64,000 bases of DNA from Viridibacillus sp050278625 (GCF_050278625.1 NZ_JBNNTI010000007.1:49902-113901); one strand, 5' to 3'. Numbered from the stretch's first letter, positions 54,655 through 63,711 are shown. Notes: generated by a model not told the origin, from the letters alone. Program-made: numbers and translations.

Positions 54655-54692
54655 AAAGTACTAAGGGATATGAAACACCCTTAGTACTTGAA
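54655..54692 (-). terminator. Terminator of the first AGCS symporter gene
   Basis: AAGTACTAAGGG pairs with CCCTTAGTACTT; A-run at 54652-54657 gives a U-tract on the minus strand. Confidence 0.9.
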
Positions 54693-54695
54693 ATG

Positions 54696-56168
54696 TTATT
54701 TTGATTTTTTATTTTTATTGTATTTAACCCAGAAGTCTGCATTCTTTATACCTAATGGTTCTGGATTAAACACAGGATCTTTTCCTTGTTTTTTCTGAAC
54801 TTCATAGTCTTTTAATGCAAGTAAAGCCGGCTTCATAACGAATAGAATCCCTATGACGTTTACCCAAACCATTAATCCTAACCCTACATCACCTAGAGCC
54901 CATGCTATTGTAGAAGTTTTCACGGTACCATAGAACACTGCCGCTAAGAATACAAATTTCATGATCCAAATCCATACCTTCTCGGTCTTTCCTTTAAACA
55001 GATAGGATATATTAGTTTCTGCGATATAGTAATACGCCATTACGGTTGTAAAGGCAAAGAAGAATAACGCTATGGCTACAAACCCTGAACCGAAGCCAGG
55101 TAAAGCTGAGTCCACTGCGTATTGTGTATACGCCGCCCCAGCCTCAATATTAGATGCCACGATCCCTTTACCGAAGTCACCTTGATGAAGGAATGTTGCA
55201 TTCGCTTCATCATAAACATTAAAGGTTCCTGTAAATAAAATCATAAATGCTGTTGCTGAACATACTAATAACGTATCAATGTAGACGGAAGCCGCTTGCA
55301 CAATACCTTGTTTAGCTGGGTGAGATACTTCTGCTGCTGCTGCAGGGTGGGCTCCTGTACCTTGGCCCGCTTCATTGGAGTAAATACCACGTTTGACCCC
55401 CCAGGCGATCGCTGCCCCAATAATACCACCAAAGGTAGAGTCCAAAGCAAAGGCATTCGCAAAGATTAATTTAAACACTGCTGGTACTTCAGAAATATTC
55501 ATAAAAATAATCACTATTGCCATTAAGATATAAGCAATCGCCATAAAAGGAACGACATATTGCGCTACTTTTGCAATTGATTTAATACCACCAATAATAA
55601 TAATTGCTAATAAAACAACTATGATAAGTCCTGAAACCCACATTTTAATCCCAAAAGCACTTTCCATTGCACCTGCAATTGCATTAGTTTGTACACCCGG
55701 CATTAAAACTGCCATTGCTATTAATGCACTAATCGCGAAAATTACACCAAAACTTTTTTTGCCTAAGCCTTTTTCAATATAGAAAGCTGGACCTCCACGA
55801 TATTGATCATCTTTTTCTTCCTTATAAATTTGAGCGAGTGTCGATTCAACGTAAGCTGTCGCAGCTCCAATAAAAGCGATAGCCCACATCCAAAATACTG
55901 CACCTGGACCGCCAAATGCGATAGCTGTAGCTGTACCTGCAATATTACCTGTACCTACTCGACCGGATAACGCAATCGACATTGCTTGGAATGAAGATAT
56001 ACCTTTTTCCGACTTTTCACCTTTGAACATAAGAACACACATGTCTTTTATCAATCTAACTTGTAAAAATCGTGTAATAATTGAGAAAAATAAACCTACA
56101 GCGAGTATGCCGTAAATCATCCATGGCCCCCATAAAAAGTCATTCAGAAACGAAACTAAACTCTCCAT
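54696..56168 (-). CDS. Alanine/glycine:cation symporter (AGCS family), copy 1
   Basis: The 490-residue protein has about ten membrane helices and the AGCS signature SGRVGTGNIAGTATAI. WGVKRGIYSNEAGQGTGAHPAAAAEV is the substrate/Na+ region. It should import alanine, glycine or another small amino acid with Na+, as AlsT-type proteins do. The C-terminus is KNADFWVKYNKNKKSK. RBS AAAGGGGGG. Part of a tandem pair with the next gene; each has its own terminator. Bacillus AlsT is now thought to be a glutamine transporter, so substrate is open. Confidence 0.92.
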   Translation of the reverse strand: MESLVSFLNDFLWGPWMIYGILAVGLFFSIITRFLQVRLIKDMCVLMFKGEKSEKGISSFQAMSIALSGRVGTGNIAGTATAIAFGGPGAVFWMWAIAFIGAATAYVESTLAQIYKEEKDDQYRGGPAFYIEKGLGKKSFGVIFAISALIAMAVLMPGVQTNAIAGAMESAFGIKMWVSGLIIVVLLAIIIIGGIKSIAKVAQYVVPFMAIAYILMAIVIIFMNISEVPAVFKLIFANAFALDSTFGGIIGAAIAWGVKRGIYSNEAGQGTGAHPAAAAEVSHPAKQGIVQAASVYIDTLLVCSATAFMILFTGTFNVYDEANATFLHQGDFGKGIVASNIEAGAAYTQYAVDSALPGFGSGFVAIALFFFAFTTVMAYYYIAETNISYLFKGKTEKVWIWIMKFVFLAAVFYGTVKTSTIAWALGDVGLGLMVWVNVIGILFVMKPALLALKDYEVQKKQGKDPVFNPEPLGIKNADFWVKYNKNKKSK

Positions 56169-56561
56169 ACATTCCCCCCTTTATTTTTCAGCGATGCGGT
56201 GTTTCCCCTATTAGGTGAAAGGAATATGAAATCCCCCAAATAACACTAGTGAAAGATATGTGTCATGTTCTGCTAGATAGCTAAAATTTCATAAACCGTA
56301 AACCAATATATGTGTTAAATATCAGAAAAATCCGAATTGTGCGCATTATTATTTAAGTAAAGTGTTTTTCCTTTTAATCTTAAAATCTATATTTTTCCAG
56401 AAAGCATAAAGTAATGATTATTACTTGTGCTTTAGCTACTATAATAATTCCTAACAAAAGAAGCGCCCCTTAAGTCATTTTCTGACAAAGAGACGCTCCT
56501 ATATTAAAATGAATATAAATCTTCATTAAACGGAAAAATCATTCAAATATTAGATGAACAC
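56169..56561. other. Spacer between the two symporter genes
   Basis: A 393-bp AT-rich region with no ORF. Near 56459-56503 a bulged stem (GAAGCG/CGCTCC with an inner GTCA/TGAC pair) resembles a terminator for the upstream-coded copy 2 gene (minus strand). The rest presumably carries the promoter of copy 1; I found no clear operator. Confidence 0.5.
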
Positions 56562-58016
56562 TTAAGTTCTTTCCTTATTTTTTTGTTCCCAGAAATCAGC
56601 ATTTTTGATACCTAATTTGATAGGATCAAATTGAGGATCAATCCCCTGCTTTTTCTGCTCTTCGTAATCTTTTAATGCAATAAGAGATGGTTTCACCAAG
56701 AACAATAGCGCGATAATGTTCACCCAAACCATTAGACCAAGACCAATGTCACCTAACACCCAAGCTAAATCAGATGTTCGAACGGCTCCATAAAAAGTCG
56801 TGGCAATGATAATAATTTGTACGACGCGTATGCCCACTTTCTGCCGCTTCCCTTCAAACATATAAGCAACATTCGTTTCAGCAATGTAGTAGTAGGCCAT
56901 TGTAGTTGTAAAAGCAAAGAAGAATAATGCAATGGCTACAAAGCCAGAACCTACCCCAGCACCGGGAAATGCATTATCCACCGCAGCTTGAGTATAAGCT
57001 GTCCCCGCTATAATCCCTGGTGCATTTTCAACTAAATATTCACCTTTCCCATCATCAAGCTGAACATTGTACATACCTGAGAATAGGATCATGAATGCTG
57101 TAGCTGTACAAACTAAAAATACTGCTAAGTATACAGACGCTGTTTGAACTAGACCTTGTTTTACTGGGTGAGATATTTCCGCTGCTGCAGCTGGGTGAGG
57201 ACCCGTACCTTGTCCCGCTTCACTTGCATAGACACCACGTTTTACTCCCCATGCTATTGCAGCACCAATCATCCCACCAAAAGTCGAGTCGAGACCAAAT
57301 GCACTTCGAATAATTAAAGAAAGTACTTCGGGTACTTTTTCAATATTTACAACAATGACAATAGCCGCTACAAGAAGATACCCTAACGCCATAAACGGTA
57401 CGATAAAAGAAGCTACTGAGGCTATACGTTTTACACCACCGAAAATAATAGCACCTAAAATAATACATACGACTACACCTGAAATCCAGTGCTCTATGCC
57501 AAATGCAGTATACATCGAGTCAGCAATGGCATTTGATTGTACGGTTGGTTGTAGAAACGACATTGCCACAACTGCTGCTACAGCAAAAATCATTCCTAAC
57601 CAACGCTTCCCTGTACTTTTCTCAATATAAAATGCAGGACCACCTCGGTAAACACCGTTTCTTTTCTCTTTATATATTTGTGCTAATGTTGATTCTACAT
57701 AAGCTGTTGCAGATCCTATGAAGGCAATTACCCACATCCAGAAAATCGCACCCGGTCCACCAAAAGCTATTGCTGTTGCAGTACCCGCGATATTACCTGT
57801 CCCAACACGACCAGATAATGCCATAGACAGTGCTTGGAAAGAGGACACACCCGCTTCAGATTCTTTTCCACTGAAGATTTGTTTAAACATATCTTTCAAT
57901 AAACGAACTTGTACACCTTTTGTTAATATAGTAAATAATAATCCAACTAGCAGAATACCGTAAATCATCCACGGTCCCCATAAAATCCCATAAACACTGG
58001 TAATAATGGCTTCCAT
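56562..58016 (-). CDS. Alanine/glycine:cation symporter (AGCS family), copy 2
   Basis: The 484-residue paralogue of the adjacent symporter, close in sequence throughout: SGRVGTGNIAGTATAI, WGVKRGVYASEAGQGTGPHPAAAAE, TTMAYYYIAETNVAYMF. Differences concentrate in the loop near residue 310 (an inserted charged segment QLDDGKGEY) and in membrane helices 4-6. Duplication with divergence suggests different substrates or affinities. RBS GGGGG. The same orientation, with a 393-bp spacer, suggests separate transcription. Confidence 0.92.
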   Translation of the reverse strand: MEAIITSVYGILWGPWMIYGILLVGLLFTILTKGVQVRLLKDMFKQIFSGKESEAGVSSFQALSMALSGRVGTGNIAGTATAIAFGGPGAIFWMWVIAFIGSATAYVESTLAQIYKEKRNGVYRGGPAFYIEKSTGKRWLGMIFAVAAVVAMSFLQPTVQSNAIADSMYTAFGIEHWISGVVVCIILGAIIFGGVKRIASVASFIVPFMALGYLLVAAIVIVVNIEKVPEVLSLIIRSAFGLDSTFGGMIGAAIAWGVKRGVYASEAGQGTGPHPAAAAEISHPVKQGLVQTASVYLAVFLVCTATAFMILFSGMYNVQLDDGKGEYLVENAPGIIAGTAYTQAAVDNAFPGAGVGSGFVAIALFFFAFTTTMAYYYIAETNVAYMFEGKRQKVGIRVVQIIIIATTFYGAVRTSDLAWVLGDIGLGLMVWVNIIALLFLVKPSLIALKDYEEQKKQGIDPQFDPIKLGIKNADFWEQKNKERT

Positions 58017-58182
58017 CTATTGTCCCCCATTGATCATAATAAATTATTCTTCGAAATTGCCCATTTCTAATAAAGGAAGAATTCATTCTATCGAAATAGC
58101 AATTGTTATGTATTATATATCAAAACCATCAAATTTGAAATATCCCTAATGTGTTATAAGACAATTGAAATCGGTTACAATA

Positions 58183-58213
58183 TAAAAAGACGGAATTCCG
58201 TAAAATTCCGTCA
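58183..58213 (-). terminator. Terminator of the YtpA-like gene
   Basis: GACGGAATT pairs with AATTCCGTC; A-run at 58184-58188 gives the U-tract on the minus strand. Confidence 0.92.
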
Positions 58214-58217
58214 AACT

Positions 58218-59015
58218 TTATATGATGTAGCCAACTGATTTCAATGCATTAAAGATAAAACTCTCCATATATGCATAAATATCCTCGCGTTCAGGTTCTT
58301 GGTATAAATCATGATAACAAGCTTTCCATTCTTTATATTGATATTCTGATAGACTTTGTTGCGAAATCCATTTTTTGCTATATGTTACATCCGCTATTTT
58401 ATCGTTACCACCATTCATTAATAAAATAGGGATATTGGGAAATACCGTTTGTTGTGATATCCCCTTCATGAAACCATGAAGTTCGCGATACCAATTGACA
58501 GTAATGACATCATTATAATAAATATCGTCTTTTTCCTCTTTATAAAATTCATAACTTCTTGTTAAGTGCTTTATATTAATTTCATGATTGATTTTTAGAT
58601 TGCCAGTTAGTTTACTTAAACCTGTTAATGCATTTGATAATTTTGATGGTTGGTGTTTTAAATGCATCCAAGGTGACGTTAATATAATCCCTGTACATTC
58701 ATACTTAAATTTTTCAACAACATGGATTCCTAAAATAGCGCCTAAACCATGTCCTACTACAAATACAGGTAAGTTATACGTTAAAGCCGCTTGCATTAGT
58801 TGTTTAACAAATGTTTCGTAACTTTTAAACTCTTCACTATGCACACTTTTATGTCTACTCTCCTCTCCATGTCCAGGTAAATCTCCTGAAATAACATGAA
58901 TACCAGACGTTCTTAAGTTTTCAATTAGCCATGCATATCGACGATGATGTTCGTATGCACTATGTATAATTACAGCGACGGCTCTTGCTTGGCCGTCAGT
59001 TTCCCATTTCCACAT
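58218..59015 (-). CDS. ytpA: YtpA-like alpha/beta hydrolase lacking the nucleophile serine
   Basis: The 265-residue protein is of the lysophospholipase/monoacylglycerol-lipase-like family; B. subtilis YtpA makes the phospholipid antibiotic bacilysocin. The nucleophile elbow should read GHS-x-G but is GHGLG: codon 90 (58746-58748) is GGT, Gly. The N-terminal oxyanion HG is HS (IIHSAYEHH). Yet the acid (NGGNDKIAD, Asp205 or 209) and base (CYHDLYQEPEREDI, His235) remain. So it may be a pseudoenzyme or a recently disabled enzyme, unless an AGT-to-GGT read error occurred. The frame is intact and RBS GAGGTGAG good. It adjoins divergent ytoA as in Bacillus. Confidence 0.88.
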   Translation of the reverse strand: MWKWETDGQARAVAVIIHSAYEHHRRYAWLIENLRTSGIHVISGDLPGHGEESRHKSVHSEEFKSYETFVKQLMQAALTYNLPVFVVGHGLGAILGIHVVEKFKYECTGIILTSPWMHLKHQPSKLSNALTGLSKLTGNLKINHEINIKHLTRSYEFYKEEKDDIYYNDVITVNWYRELHGFMKGISQQTVFPNIPILLMNGGNDKIADVTYSKKWISQQSLSEYQYKEWKACYHDLYQEPEREDIYAYMESFIFNALKSVGYII

Positions 59016-59137
59016 TACTATCTCACCTCATAAATTCCTATCTTATATTTTAACGTATTCTTACTATAACTGTTCCATTCATGTCTTCCTTTTGTTACGA
59101 TAATAATACATAATAACTTGAAATGAGGCATTTTTCG

Positions 59138-59650
59138 ATGATTTATCCATTCAGAGACAAAAAACCATCTATTGACCCATCCGCTTTTGTCGGCGATAAC
59201 GTTATTATCACTGGCGATGTTACTATAGGACCTGATTCTTCTATTTTTTATAATACGGTTATCCGTGGAGATGTTTCTCCTACAATTATAGGACGCAAAG
59301 TAAATATCCAAGATTTATGTTGTTTACATCAAAGTCCTGCATATCCACTTATCTTAGAAGACGATGTGACAATTGGACATCAAGTAACATTACATAGCTG
59401 TACTGTAAAAAAAGGCGCTCTTGTTGGGATGGCTTCAATTATCCTAGATGGTGCTGAAATTGGTGAAGGCGCATTTATTGGTGCCGGCAGTCTCGTTTCA
59501 CAAGGTAAGATAATCCCTCCTAACACATTAGTATTTGGACGCCCTGCAAAGGTTATTCGCGAGTTAACTGAAGAAGATAAAAAAGATATGGATCGCATTG
59601 TGAATGAGTATTATGAAAAAGGACAATATTATAAATCACTACAAAAATAA
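59138..59650 (+). CDS. ytoA: Gamma-carbonic-anhydrase-like hexapeptide-repeat protein
   Basis: The 170-residue left-handed beta-helix protein belongs to the gamma-class carbonic anhydrase-like family: MIYPFRDKKPSIDPSAFVG, VIRGDVSPTIIG, hexapeptide rungs, and the three metal histidines in CCLHQSP and TIGHQVTLHSC. IIPPNTLVFGRPAKVIRELT is the usual C-terminal helix. I chose the second in-frame ATG (GAGG ten bases upstream; homologues start MIYP) over one five codons upstream. Whether it is an active anhydrase is unknown. Confidence 0.92.
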   Translation: MIYPFRDKKPSIDPSAFVGDNVIITGDVTIGPDSSIFYNTVIRGDVSPTIIGRKVNIQDLCCLHQSPAYPLILEDDVTIGHQVTLHSCTVKKGALVGMASIILDGAEIGEGAFIGAGSLVSQGKIIPPNTLVFGRPAKVIRELTEEDKKDMDRIVNEYYEKGQYYKSLQK

Positions 59651-59662
59651 CTAAATCTAGAA

Positions 59663-59704
59663 GCCTGAGTATCGTTTTTCATACGATTTCTCAGGTTTTT
59701 TTAA
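59663..59704 (+). terminator. ytoA terminator
   Basis: GCCTGAG-ATCGT / ACGAT-CTCAGG stem followed by TTTTTTT. Confidence 0.9.
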
Positions 59705-59737
59705 TTTCTTATTGTGAGTTTCTTCTATATAAAAACA

Positions 59738-59797
59738 AAAAATATCCCAAGCTACATTTGATTACTAAAATAATCAATATGTAACTCGGGATATTTA
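59738..59797 (-). terminator. metK terminator
   Basis: AAATATCCC-AG...CT-GGGATATTT long stem with inner TGATTA/TAATCA; A-run on the left gives a U-tract on the minus strand. Confidence 0.85.
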
Positions 59798-59823
59798 GTA
59801 TTATTGGGATTTTCCAGAATGAA

Positions 59824-61020
59824 TTAAAGTCCAGCTTTATCTTTTAAAACGGTAGCTTTATCTGTAGCTTCCCATGGAACATTCAAATCTGTACGGCCGA
59901 AATGGCCATAAGCAGCTGTTTGTTTGTAGATAGGGCGGCGTAAATCAAGCATTTTAATAATGCCTGCTGGGCGTAAATCAAATAATTCACGAACCCACTC
60001 AACCAAATCTGCTTCTTTCACTTTACCAGTACCGAAAGTATCGATTGCAATTGAAACTGGTTGTGCAACACCAATCGCATAAGCAAGTTGTACTTCACAA
60101 CGCTCGGCAAGTTCAGCTGCTACAATATTTTTTGCAACATAACGCGCCGCATAAGCTGCAGAACGATCCACCTTAGTCGCATCCTTACCAGAGAATGCAC
60201 CGCCACCATGGCGAGCGTATCCACCGTAAGTATCTACGATAATTTTGCGTCCTGTTAACCCTGCGTCACCTTTTGGTCCACCAATTACAAAGCGACCAGT
60301 TGGGTTGATAAAGTATTTTGTGTTCTCATCAAGTAATTCAGTAGGAACAACCGGAGCAATTACGCACGCTTGTAAATCTTCTTTAATTTGCTCTAATGTC
60401 ACTTCTGGATCATGCTGAGTTGAAATAACGATTGTGTCAACGCGAACAGGATGATTATTTTCATCATATTCAATTGTCACTTGAGTTTTACCATCCGGAC
60501 GTAAATAAGCTAACTCTTGTGTTTTACGAACTTCTGATAATCGACGAGCTAATTTATGTGCCAAGCTAATAGGTAAAGGCATTAACTCAGGTGTTTCATT
60601 ACAAGCGAATCCAAACATTAAACCTTGGTCACCAGCACCAATTGCTTCAATGTCTTCATCTGTCATTGAACCTTCACGTGCTTCAAGAGCTTGGTCAACA
60701 CCCAATGCGATATCAGCTGACTGCTCACCGATTGCTGTTAAAACAGCAACGTTTTCACCGTCAAAGCCATATTTACCACGCGTATAGCCGATTTCCATTA
60801 CCGTTTCACGAACGATTTTAGGAATATCAACATAAGTTGATGTTGTAATCTCTCCTGCTACTAATACAAGACCAGTTGTTACTGTAGTTTCACACGCAAC
60901 ACGTGCATTCGGGTCTTTTGAAACGATTTCATCTAAAATGGCATCCGAAATTTGATCACAAATTTTATCTGGATGTCCTTCTGTTACACTCTCTGATGTA
61001 AACAGTCGACGGTTTGTCAT
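59824..61020 (-). CDS. metK: S-adenosylmethionine synthetase
   Basis: The 398-residue enzyme makes SAM from Met and ATP. Signatures: FTSESVTEGHPDKICDQISDA (N-terminal Met/ATP site), GAGDQGLMFGFA and GGGAFSGKD (ATP/phosphate loop). The frame extends 51 codons further upstream without similarity; the ATG with AGGAGG nine bases upstream is the true start. Controlled by a SAM-I riboswitch. Divergent from pckA, as in Bacillus. Confidence 0.98.
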   Translation of the reverse strand: MTNRRLFTSESVTEGHPDKICDQISDAILDEIVSKDPNARVACETTVTTGLVLVAGEITTSTYVDIPKIVRETVMEIGYTRGKYGFDGENVAVLTAIGEQSADIALGVDQALEAREGSMTDEDIEAIGAGDQGLMFGFACNETPELMPLPISLAHKLARRLSEVRKTQELAYLRPDGKTQVTIEYDENNHPVRVDTIVISTQHDPEVTLEQIKEDLQACVIAPVVPTELLDENTKYFINPTGRFVIGGPKGDAGLTGRKIIVDTYGGYARHGGGAFSGKDATKVDRSAAYAARYVAKNIVAAELAERCEVQLAYAIGVAQPVSIAIDTFGTGKVKEADLVEWVRELFDLRPAGIIKMLDLRRPIYKQTAAYGHFGRTDLNVPWEATDKATVLKDKAGL

Positions 61021-61220
61021 TTGGTTTCCTCCTATTATCTGCGAGATTGCCTCGGAAATGATACGGTACTCATTACCCATGTTAGTTCTTTCCAGTAGGA
61101 TTGAACACCAAGCCGTTGCTGCTTTTAACACGAGGATTCTAGAAAGTGCCACTATATATAAATAGAACCGCATAAATTACATATACTTATCAAAAATTTA
61201 GGAATTGGTCTATTTTAGAT

Positions 61221-61404
61221 AAAAAAACCCTTCCACCCATTATTACTAATGAGTGGAAGGGAATAATTCATAAGCACCTTTCACTCTTATCGTTCAAGGA
61301 TAAAATCCTTGCATCAGATTAAGCACCAGCGCATCACATAAAAACACAATGCAGGTTGCCGGGTTTCATAGGGCCTGACCCTCCACCAGCTCGGGATAAG
61401 AGTA
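61221..61404 (-). promoter_or_regulatory. SAM-I (S-box) riboswitch upstream of metK
   Basis: On the minus strand: CTTATCCCGAGCTGGTGG, AGGGTCAGGCCCTATGAA and CCCGGCAACC match the S-box core, with a P4/P1 return AAGGTGCTTA...GATAAGAG. The intrinsic terminator is a long stem AACCCTTCCAC/GTGGAAGGG (about 61225-61262) with U-tract. SAM binding should favour termination of metK. Confidence 0.96.
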
Positions 61405-61419
61405 TCCGTTCAATTTCAC

Positions 61420-61448
61420 ATATTAGAACATTATAGCTTAGTTGTCAA
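61420..61448 (-). promoter_or_regulatory. metK promoter
   Basis: Minus-strand TTGACA (61443-61448), 17-bp spacer, TAATAT (61420-61425), placing the start just before the S-box. Confidence 0.8.
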
Positions 61449-61525
61449 CATCTTTTTTATTTCTTAAAAAAAAGTACAATTTTCATAAAAATTATATTGC
61501 AATTAGTATAGATTATTTAACTAAA

Positions 61526-61536
61526 TGTGTTATACT
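61526..61536 (+). promoter_or_regulatory. pckA promoter -10 with CcpN-box-like operator
   Basis: TGTGTTATACT matches the B. subtilis CcpN operator TRTGHYATAYW at all 11 positions and overlaps an extended -10 (TGTTATACT). A second, inverted weaker match lies at 61505-61515 (9 of 11). CcpN represses pckA and gapB under glycolytic conditions in B. subtilis. The consensus is from memory. Confidence 0.6.
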
Positions 61537-61605
61537 AATTTCGAAAATGAAATATAAATCCCCTCTAACAAGAGAAATAATATAAAAAGGATGGTACGTA
61601 AAACG

Positions 61606-63192
61606 ATGAATTCAGTAGAAATTACGAATGAACTGAAGGAATTATTGAAAGGTGAAAATATTCTGGAACAACTTTCAGTACCACAATTAACAGAAAAAGC
61701 TTCTTCACGCGGTGAAGCAATCTTAACTGTTGATGGTGCTGTAAGAGCAGTCACAGGAAAATATACAGGTCGTTCTCCTAAAGATAAATATATGGTTGAA
61801 GAAGAAAGTTCGAAAGATAAAATTGATTGGGGTAAAGTAAATAGACCAATCTCATCGGATATCTTCGATTCATTGTACACTAAAGTAGTTAACTACTTGA
61901 AAGAAAAAGAAGAATTATTTGTATTTAACGGTTTTGCAGGTGCAGATACATCATCTCGTTTAGCTATTCGAGTAGTAAATGAATACGCTTGGCATAACCT
62001 ATTTGCACATCAATTATTCATTCGTCCTACTGAAGCAGAGCTAGAAACACATGAAGCTGACTTCACAATCGTTTCTGCTCCAACTTTCAAAGCGGACCCG
62101 GCAGTAGATGGAACTGATTCTGAAACTTTCATTATCGTTTCTCTTGAAAAACGCATCATCCTAATTGGCGGAACTGAATACGCTGGTGAGATGAAAAAAT
62201 CGATTTTCAGTATCATGAACTACTTATTACCACAACAAGGTATTCTTTCAATGCACTGTTCAGCAAACGTTGGTGAAGCAGGCGATGTAGCACTATTCTT
62301 CGGTTTATCTGGAACAGGTAAAACAACTTTATCTGCAGATGCAGACCGTAAATTAATCGGCGATGATGAGCATGGTTGGTCTGACAACGGTGTATTCAAT
62401 ATCGAAGGTGGATGCTATGCTAAAACTATCAACCTTTCTAAAGAGAAAGAACCTGAAATTTACAATGCTATCAGTTTTGGTACTGTACTAGAAAACGTAG
62501 TAATTGATGAAGAAACACGTATTCCAAATTACGACGATGGTTCGCTAACGGAAAATACCCGTGTTGCTTACCCAATTCAAAATATCGAAAACATTGTTGA
62601 TCCATCTGTTGCAGGTCATACAAAAACAATCATCTTCTTAACTGCAGATGCATTTGGCGTATTGCCTCCAATCAGTAAATTAACAAAAGAGCAAGCAATG
62701 TATCACTTCTTAAGTGGTTTCACATCTAAATTGGCAGGTACTGAACGCGGTGTTACTTCACCTGAACCAGTATTCTCAACATGCTTCGGTTCTCCATTCC
62801 TACCACTTCCGGCAACAGTATATGCTGAAATGTTAGGTAACAAGATCGATGAACACAAAGTAAACGTATTCTTAGTAAACACTGGTTGGACTGGTGGAGA
62901 ATATGGCGTTGGTAACCGTATGAAACTTTCTTATACTCGTTCAATGGTTCGTGCCGCAATCGATGGTAAATTAAATAACGTCTCCACTGAAAAAGATGCT
63001 ATCTTCGGTCTAGAAATACCTGTAGCTGTTGAAGGTGTTCCAACTGAAGTATTAAATCCACGTAACGCATGGAAAGATAAAGAAGCTTATGATCAAAAAG
63101 CTTCTGCTCTTGCTGACATGTTCCGAGAAAACTTCAAAAAATTCGGTGTTGTATCAGAAGATATCGTGAAAAACGGCGGTCCTATCGCTTAA
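61606..63192 (+). CDS. pckA: Phosphoenolpyruvate carboxykinase (ATP)
   Basis: The 528-residue gluconeogenic enzyme converts oxaloacetate and ATP to PEP. Landmarks: TGRSPKDKYMVEE (substrate Arg), GTEYAGEMKKSIFS, FFGLSGTGKTTLSAD (P-loop kinase-1a), IGDDEHGW (metal), NTGWTGG near the C-terminus. The inner ATG fits AAAGGATGG spacing and homologues start MNSV; an ATG five codons upstream lies in the RBS. Divergent from metK. Likely repressed by CcpN given the operator-like site. Confidence 0.98.
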   Translation: MNSVEITNELKELLKGENILEQLSVPQLTEKASSRGEAILTVDGAVRAVTGKYTGRSPKDKYMVEEESSKDKIDWGKVNRPISSDIFDSLYTKVVNYLKEKEELFVFNGFAGADTSSRLAIRVVNEYAWHNLFAHQLFIRPTEAELETHEADFTIVSAPTFKADPAVDGTDSETFIIVSLEKRIILIGGTEYAGEMKKSIFSIMNYLLPQQGILSMHCSANVGEAGDVALFFGLSGTGKTTLSADADRKLIGDDEHGWSDNGVFNIEGGCYAKTINLSKEKEPEIYNAISFGTVLENVVIDEETRIPNYDDGSLTENTRVAYPIQNIENIVDPSVAGHTKTIIFLTADAFGVLPPISKLTKEQAMYHFLSGFTSKLAGTERGVTSPEPVFSTCFGSPFLPLPATVYAEMLGNKIDEHKVNVFLVNTGWTGGEYGVGNRMKLSYTRSMVRAAIDGKLNNVSTEKDAIFGLEIPVAVEGVPTEVLNPRNAWKDKEAYDQKASALADMFRENFKKFGVVSEDIVKNGGPIA

Positions 63193-63207
63193 TTCAACTA
63201 ATAAATT

Positions 63208-63240
63208 AGAAAAGACTACTCTTTGAGTGGTCTTTTTATT
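63208..63240 (+). terminator. pckA terminator
   Basis: AAAAGACTACTC pairs with GAGTGGTCTTTT (one G-U-type mismatch) followed by T-run. Confidence 0.9.
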
Positions 63241-63267
63241 TTAGAATATATATAAATAGATACGACC

Positions 63268-63327
63268 GTTGATTTCCGCTACGGTGGACGCTTTCCGCGG
63301 GCGGGCGCCACCTCCGCTCAAATCAAC
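63268..63327. repeat. GC-rich palindromic repeat element
   Basis: A 60-bp imperfect palindrome: GTTGATTT...AAATCAAC at the ends, GGTGG...CCACC inside and GGCG-GGCGCC near the centre, in an AT-rich context. From memory, similar units (GATTTCCGCT...GGACGCTTTCCGCGGG) recur in Bacillaceae/Planococcaceae intergenic regions. No ORF. Confidence 0.65.
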
Positions 63328-63394
63328 TACACATGTAATAAAAACAAAATTTTTGAGGTAATGGAGAATGGTGACGTGAAAAAATAATCCTGAA

Positions 63395-63575
63395 AGAGAT
63401 CAAATTGAAATGACTTGATCAACTACCTCAAGAATATCTTATGAGAAAAATTGAGGATGTGGTGAACAACCTCTAAAAAAAGTGTCCAATGAAAGCGATG
63501 CTTACTTTTGCTACTGAGAATTTAAAGAACTCGCCAATTGTACTTGGCAAAGGTCAAAAATGGCATAAAAGTTAA
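63395..63575 (+). pseudogene. IS1182-type transposase fossil (N- and C-terminal fragments)
   Basis: The N-terminal piece is RDQIEMT then (one frame over) DQLPQEYLMRKIEDVVNNL, like the opening of IS1182-family transposases (…LVPxDHLLRKID…). The C-terminal piece, CPMKAMLTFATENLK, is followed after adding one base by KLANCTWQRSKMA and a stop. These two ends are joined with the whole DDE core missing. The element is a deleted, frameshifted remnant. Confidence 0.6.
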
Positions 63576-63636
63576 TATTCGAAGAGTATTTTATCTAAGG
63601 CTATATCTAACTTGATTGTTGATTTCATTCAAATTA

Positions 63637-63676
63637 AAAAGCGTATTCGAAATATAAATCGAATACGTTTCTTGTT
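63637..63676. terminator. Hairpin between the IS fossil and the small membrane ORF
   Basis: AA-GCGTATTCGA pairs with TCGAATACG-TT with A/T-rich flanks; may terminate the minus-strand small ORF. Confidence 0.65.
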
Positions 63677-63711
63677 TTGAATAGCGAATAATTAATAAGA
63701 GCCCCCCAAAA

